NCBI GenBank assembly: GCA_046331705.1
Contig: JAXLQJ010000041.1
Location: forward strand, 1 to 64,000
Source: JADJOY01 sp046331705 [NCBI: bacterium]
Lineage (GTDB): Bacteria; JADJOY01
Length of the DNA stretch: 64,000 nt
Direction: 5' to 3'
Part shown: positions 62,058-64,000 of the stretch, piece after piece
Numbering within the stretch: the stretch's first letter is position 1
Layout of the letters: each line of letters begins with the position of its first letter
Program-made: the position numbers and the translations under genes
Notes under the pieces: model-generated
The model's input: only the letters and a program-made list of their open reading frames with translations
Told to the model about the DNA's origin: nothing
The model's database searches: none

Positions 62058-63049
62058 GGCACCTTCAGGAAGCGCGTGCGCGCCAGCACCGCTTCGGCGA
62101 TCAGGAGCAGCGCCGCCACGAACAGCACGTACGGGAAGAGCTCGCGCCAGCTCTGGATGATCTCCTCGCGGCGGTCGCTGCGCTCGAGCTGATCGATCTG
62201 CGCGTAGATGCTCGTCAGCTCGGCGGTATCCGCGGCGCGGAAGTAGCGGCCGCCGGTCTCCTCGGCGATCCGTTTCATACCCGGCTCGTCGAGCTTCACC
62301 TCTTGCTTGATCGTGCGCTGCACGCCGGTGCTGTCGACGAAGGTGAGCGTGGTGTCCTTACCCGTGCCGATGCCGATCGTGTACACCTTGACGCCGAATC
62401 CCTTGGCGGTGGTGATGGCCTGATCGATCGTGATGTTCCCGGCGTTGCTCACGCCGTCGGTGAGCAGGATGACGATCCGCGACTTGGCGTCGGTGTCCTT
62501 GAGACGCTGCACGGCGCGGGCGAGACCGTTGCCGAGGGCCGTGGTGTCGCCGGCCTCGCCGACCTGCACGCGGTCGAGCAGGTCGAGGAGGATGTCGTAG
62601 TTGAGCGTGAGCGGGCATTTGGTGAACGCCGCCTCGCCGAAGATCACGACTCCGATGCGGTCGCCCTTGCGCTTGAGCACGAACTCGCGCACCACGTGCT
62701 TGAGCGCCTCGAGCCGGCTCACGCGCTGCTGATCGAGGAAGAAGTCGAGGCCCCGCATCGAGCCCGAGACGTCCATCGACAGCATGATGTCGATGCCGGA
62801 GGCCTTGAGCGGATCGCGCGCGCCGGGCAGCTGCGGCCGCGACGCGGCCAGCACCAAGAGCGCCAGCACCACCATGCGCAGCCCGCCCAGCCAGCCCAGG
62901 CGCCGCCGCGGGTTGGTGCCGCCCACCGCCTTGAGCCGCTGGATGGTCGAGTAGACCAGCGTGGTGCCGTTGACGCGCTGGATCGGCACCGCGAGCACCA
63001 GCGGCACGAACACCAGCAACACCAGGAACGCCGGGCTCTCGAGCCTCAT
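62054..63049 (-). CDS. batA: BatA-like VWA-domain membrane protein
   Basis: The 331-residue product has two N-terminal helices, a VWA domain with DVSGSM, a threonine in GDTTALGNG and LTDGVSNAGN, all metal-site residues present, and a C-terminal helix (YVLFVAALLLIAEAVLA). The N-terminal FLVLLVFVPLVLAV and FGEAAFTKCPLT are typical of BatA. The ATG at 63049 overlaps the previous stop (ATGA). It is the partner of BatB in the same operon, and the MoxR ATPase that usually works with such proteins may lie beyond the window edge. Confidence 0.88.
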   Translation of the reverse strand: MRLESPAFLVLLVFVPLVLAVPIQRVNGTTLVYSTIQRLKAVGGTNPRRRLGWLGGLRMVVLALLVLAASRPQLPGARDPLKASGIDIMLSMDVSGSMRGLDFFLDQQRVSRLEALKHVVREFVLKRKGDRIGVVIFGEAAFTKCPLTLNYDILLDLLDRVQVGEAGDTTALGNGLARAVQRLKDTDAKSRIVILLTDGVSNAGNITIDQAITTAKGFGVKVYTIGIGTGKDTTLTFVDSTGVQRTIKQEVKLDEPGMKRIAEETGGRYFRAADTAELTSIYAQIDQLERSDRREEIIQSWRELFPYVLFVAALLLIAEAVLARTRFLKVP

Positions 63050-64000
63050 GCTTCCGGCTCCCCGGGCGCTTCCCCCTCGAGCTCCACCGTGGGCACCACC
63101 GTGCGCGTGAGGTCGATGAAATAACCGATGTCGTGCCACGTGCCGTCGGACTCGGGAGGCGTCGGCTCGTGCGCGGCGAACTTGACCTTGTCGGTGCCGC
63201 CCATGAAGCGGTCGGCGACCTCGTAGGTGTGCTCGCCCAGATGGGGCGCGTCGGCCAGGGTCCGCTCGATCTCCTCGCTGGTGCGCACCAGCGCGCTCCA
63301 CCCGTAGCGGCGCGCGAGGTAGCGCCGGAAGATCAGCGAGAGCTCGACGTAGTGCTCCTGGAAGCGGCGCTCGGCGAGCAGCTTGCGCTCTTCCAGCGCC
63401 TGAAGCTCCTTCAGCGCCAGCTCGTGCGGGAGCAGCGGCCGGTCGAGGACCGGCGCCCGGCGCCGCAGGCGGAAGATCAGGAACGTGAGGAGGGCGGCCA
63501 CGGACACGACCACCGCGATCGCCGCCGGCAGCAGCCAGAGCGGCAGCGGGATGCCGCCCGCCTTGGGCGGCTTGATGTCGACGACGTCGGTGGGCTCCGC
63601 GCCCTCGGGGATGACCGAGGCCGCGACCACCTGGATCGGCTCGGTGCGCAGCCGGCGATTGCGCCCGTCGCGGTCGAGGTACGTGAGCGGCACCGCGGGA
63701 ATGCGGTAGTCGCCGGGCATGAAGGCTTGCAGCAGATACTTGCGGCGGCTGACGATGCGTCCGTCGGTGGTGGGCTGGGCGTCGACGTCGCCACCCGGCA
63801 GCACCTCGAACCGGTTCATGCGCCGGAACGTCGGGAACGCCACCTGGACGCCCACGGCGTGATTCACCGCGACCTCGAGCGTGATCACGTCGCCGACCGT
63901 CACCACGTTGCGGTCGACCCACGCGAAGGGCACCGCATCGGGCGGGGTCTCGCCCTCGGCGACCGGAAGATGCAGCACGTCGGGAGGCTGGTTCGCCGGC
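63046..64000 (-). CDS. BatD-like / DUF4381-like membrane protein (5' end outside window)
   Basis: The frame is open to the right edge, so the gene is probably partial; a GTG at 63978 would be the only early start inside the window, but it leaves no signal peptide. An exported beta domain (WVDRNVVTVGDVITLEVAV) similar to BatD is followed by one helix (LLPAAIAVVVSVAALLTFLIF) and a cytoplasmic helical region (LSLIFRRYLARRYGWSALV), like the small protein often encoded between DUF58 and batA. The stop overlaps the batA start. The real start is likely further upstream. Confidence 0.75.
   Translation of the reverse strand, partial: PANQPPDVLHLPVAEGETPPDAVPFAWVDRNVVTVGDVITLEVAVNHAVGVQVAFPTFRRMNRFEVLPGGDVDAQPTTDGRIVSRRKYLLQAFMPGDYRIPAVPLTYLDRDGRNRRLRTEPIQVVAASVIPEGAEPTDVVDIKPPKAGGIPLPLWLLPAAIAVVVSVAALLTFLIFRLRRRAPVLDRPLLPHELALKELQALEERKLLAERRFQEHYVELSLIFRRYLARRYGWSALVRTSEEIERTLADAPHLGEHTYEVADRFMGGTDKVKFAAHEPTPPESDGTWHDIGYFIDLTRTVVPTVELEGEAPGEPEA

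Noticed and set aside
19936-64000. Possibility that MoxR-DUF58-TgpA and the Bat genes form one operon
   Set aside because: They are on opposite strands and 30 kb apart with many unrelated genes between.

Overview
The window is 64 kb of GC-rich DNA (about 70% by eye) from a Gram-negative bacterium. The evidence for an outer membrane is a set of predicted lipoproteins, an O-antigen-ligase-type membrane protein, a chain-length (Wzz/GumC) protein and a Bat operon. Type IV pilins with sigma-54-like promoters and a DUF4390 + NtrY-type kinase pair point to a deltaproteobacterial-type lineage (Myxococcota/Desulfobacterota/Binatota grade). That placement is inference. No rRNA, tRNA, CRISPR array, transposase or phage gene was seen. 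The content looks chromosomal.

1-12 kb: a fatty-acid desaturase faces an ABC1/UbiB-like atypical kinase. A hexapeptide-repeat protein, a small lipoprotein, FabH and a HEAT-repeat protein follow. An unusually AT-rich spot with two inverted repeats (6971-7015) separates these from a minus-strand operon that reads ECF S-component, fused double ATPase, EcfT, then a GHMP sugar kinase. 11.7-12.9 kb holds the first type IV pilin, with a sigma-54-like promoter, and a small zinc-ribbon-like protein.

13-20 kb: a minus-strand run reads glutathione-synthetase-like ATP-grasp protein, TMTC-like membrane/TPR protein, DUF3108 protein, GT2 polyprenyl-phosphate-type glycosyltransferase, GT39-like membrane glycosyltransferase. 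19.9-24.3 kb is a plus-strand MoxR, DUF58, transglutaminase (TgpA-type) operon, convergent with a threonyl-tRNA synthetase that lacks the TGS domain.

26-38 kb: a B12-binding radical SAM protein overlaps an O-methyltransferase gene. Next come a second type IV pilin and four large polytopic proteins, of GT-C or unknown type, with a small TPR protein. The pilin and glycosyltransferase neighbourhoods suggest surface or pilin glycosylation, but nothing proves it.

37.7-53.3 kb: an exopolysaccharide-like region. Two secreted glycoside hydrolases (GH51-like and GH39/PslG-like) stand divergent to a Wzz/GumC protein whose C-terminal tyrosine-kinase domain has lost its P-loop lysine. DUF4390 + NtrY, an IPT/beta-propeller lipoprotein, an O-antigen-ligase-like protein and a SPASM-type radical SAM enzyme follow.

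53.4-64 kb: a tightly coupled minus-strand Bat operon, entering from beyond the right edge: BatD-like/DUF4381-like protein (partial), BatA, BatB, BatC, BatD, BatE. Its BatC is 1749 residues, because a very large coiled coil with about 94-residue tandem repeats lies between the TPR domain and the usual C-terminal tail. This is the most unusual feature of the window.
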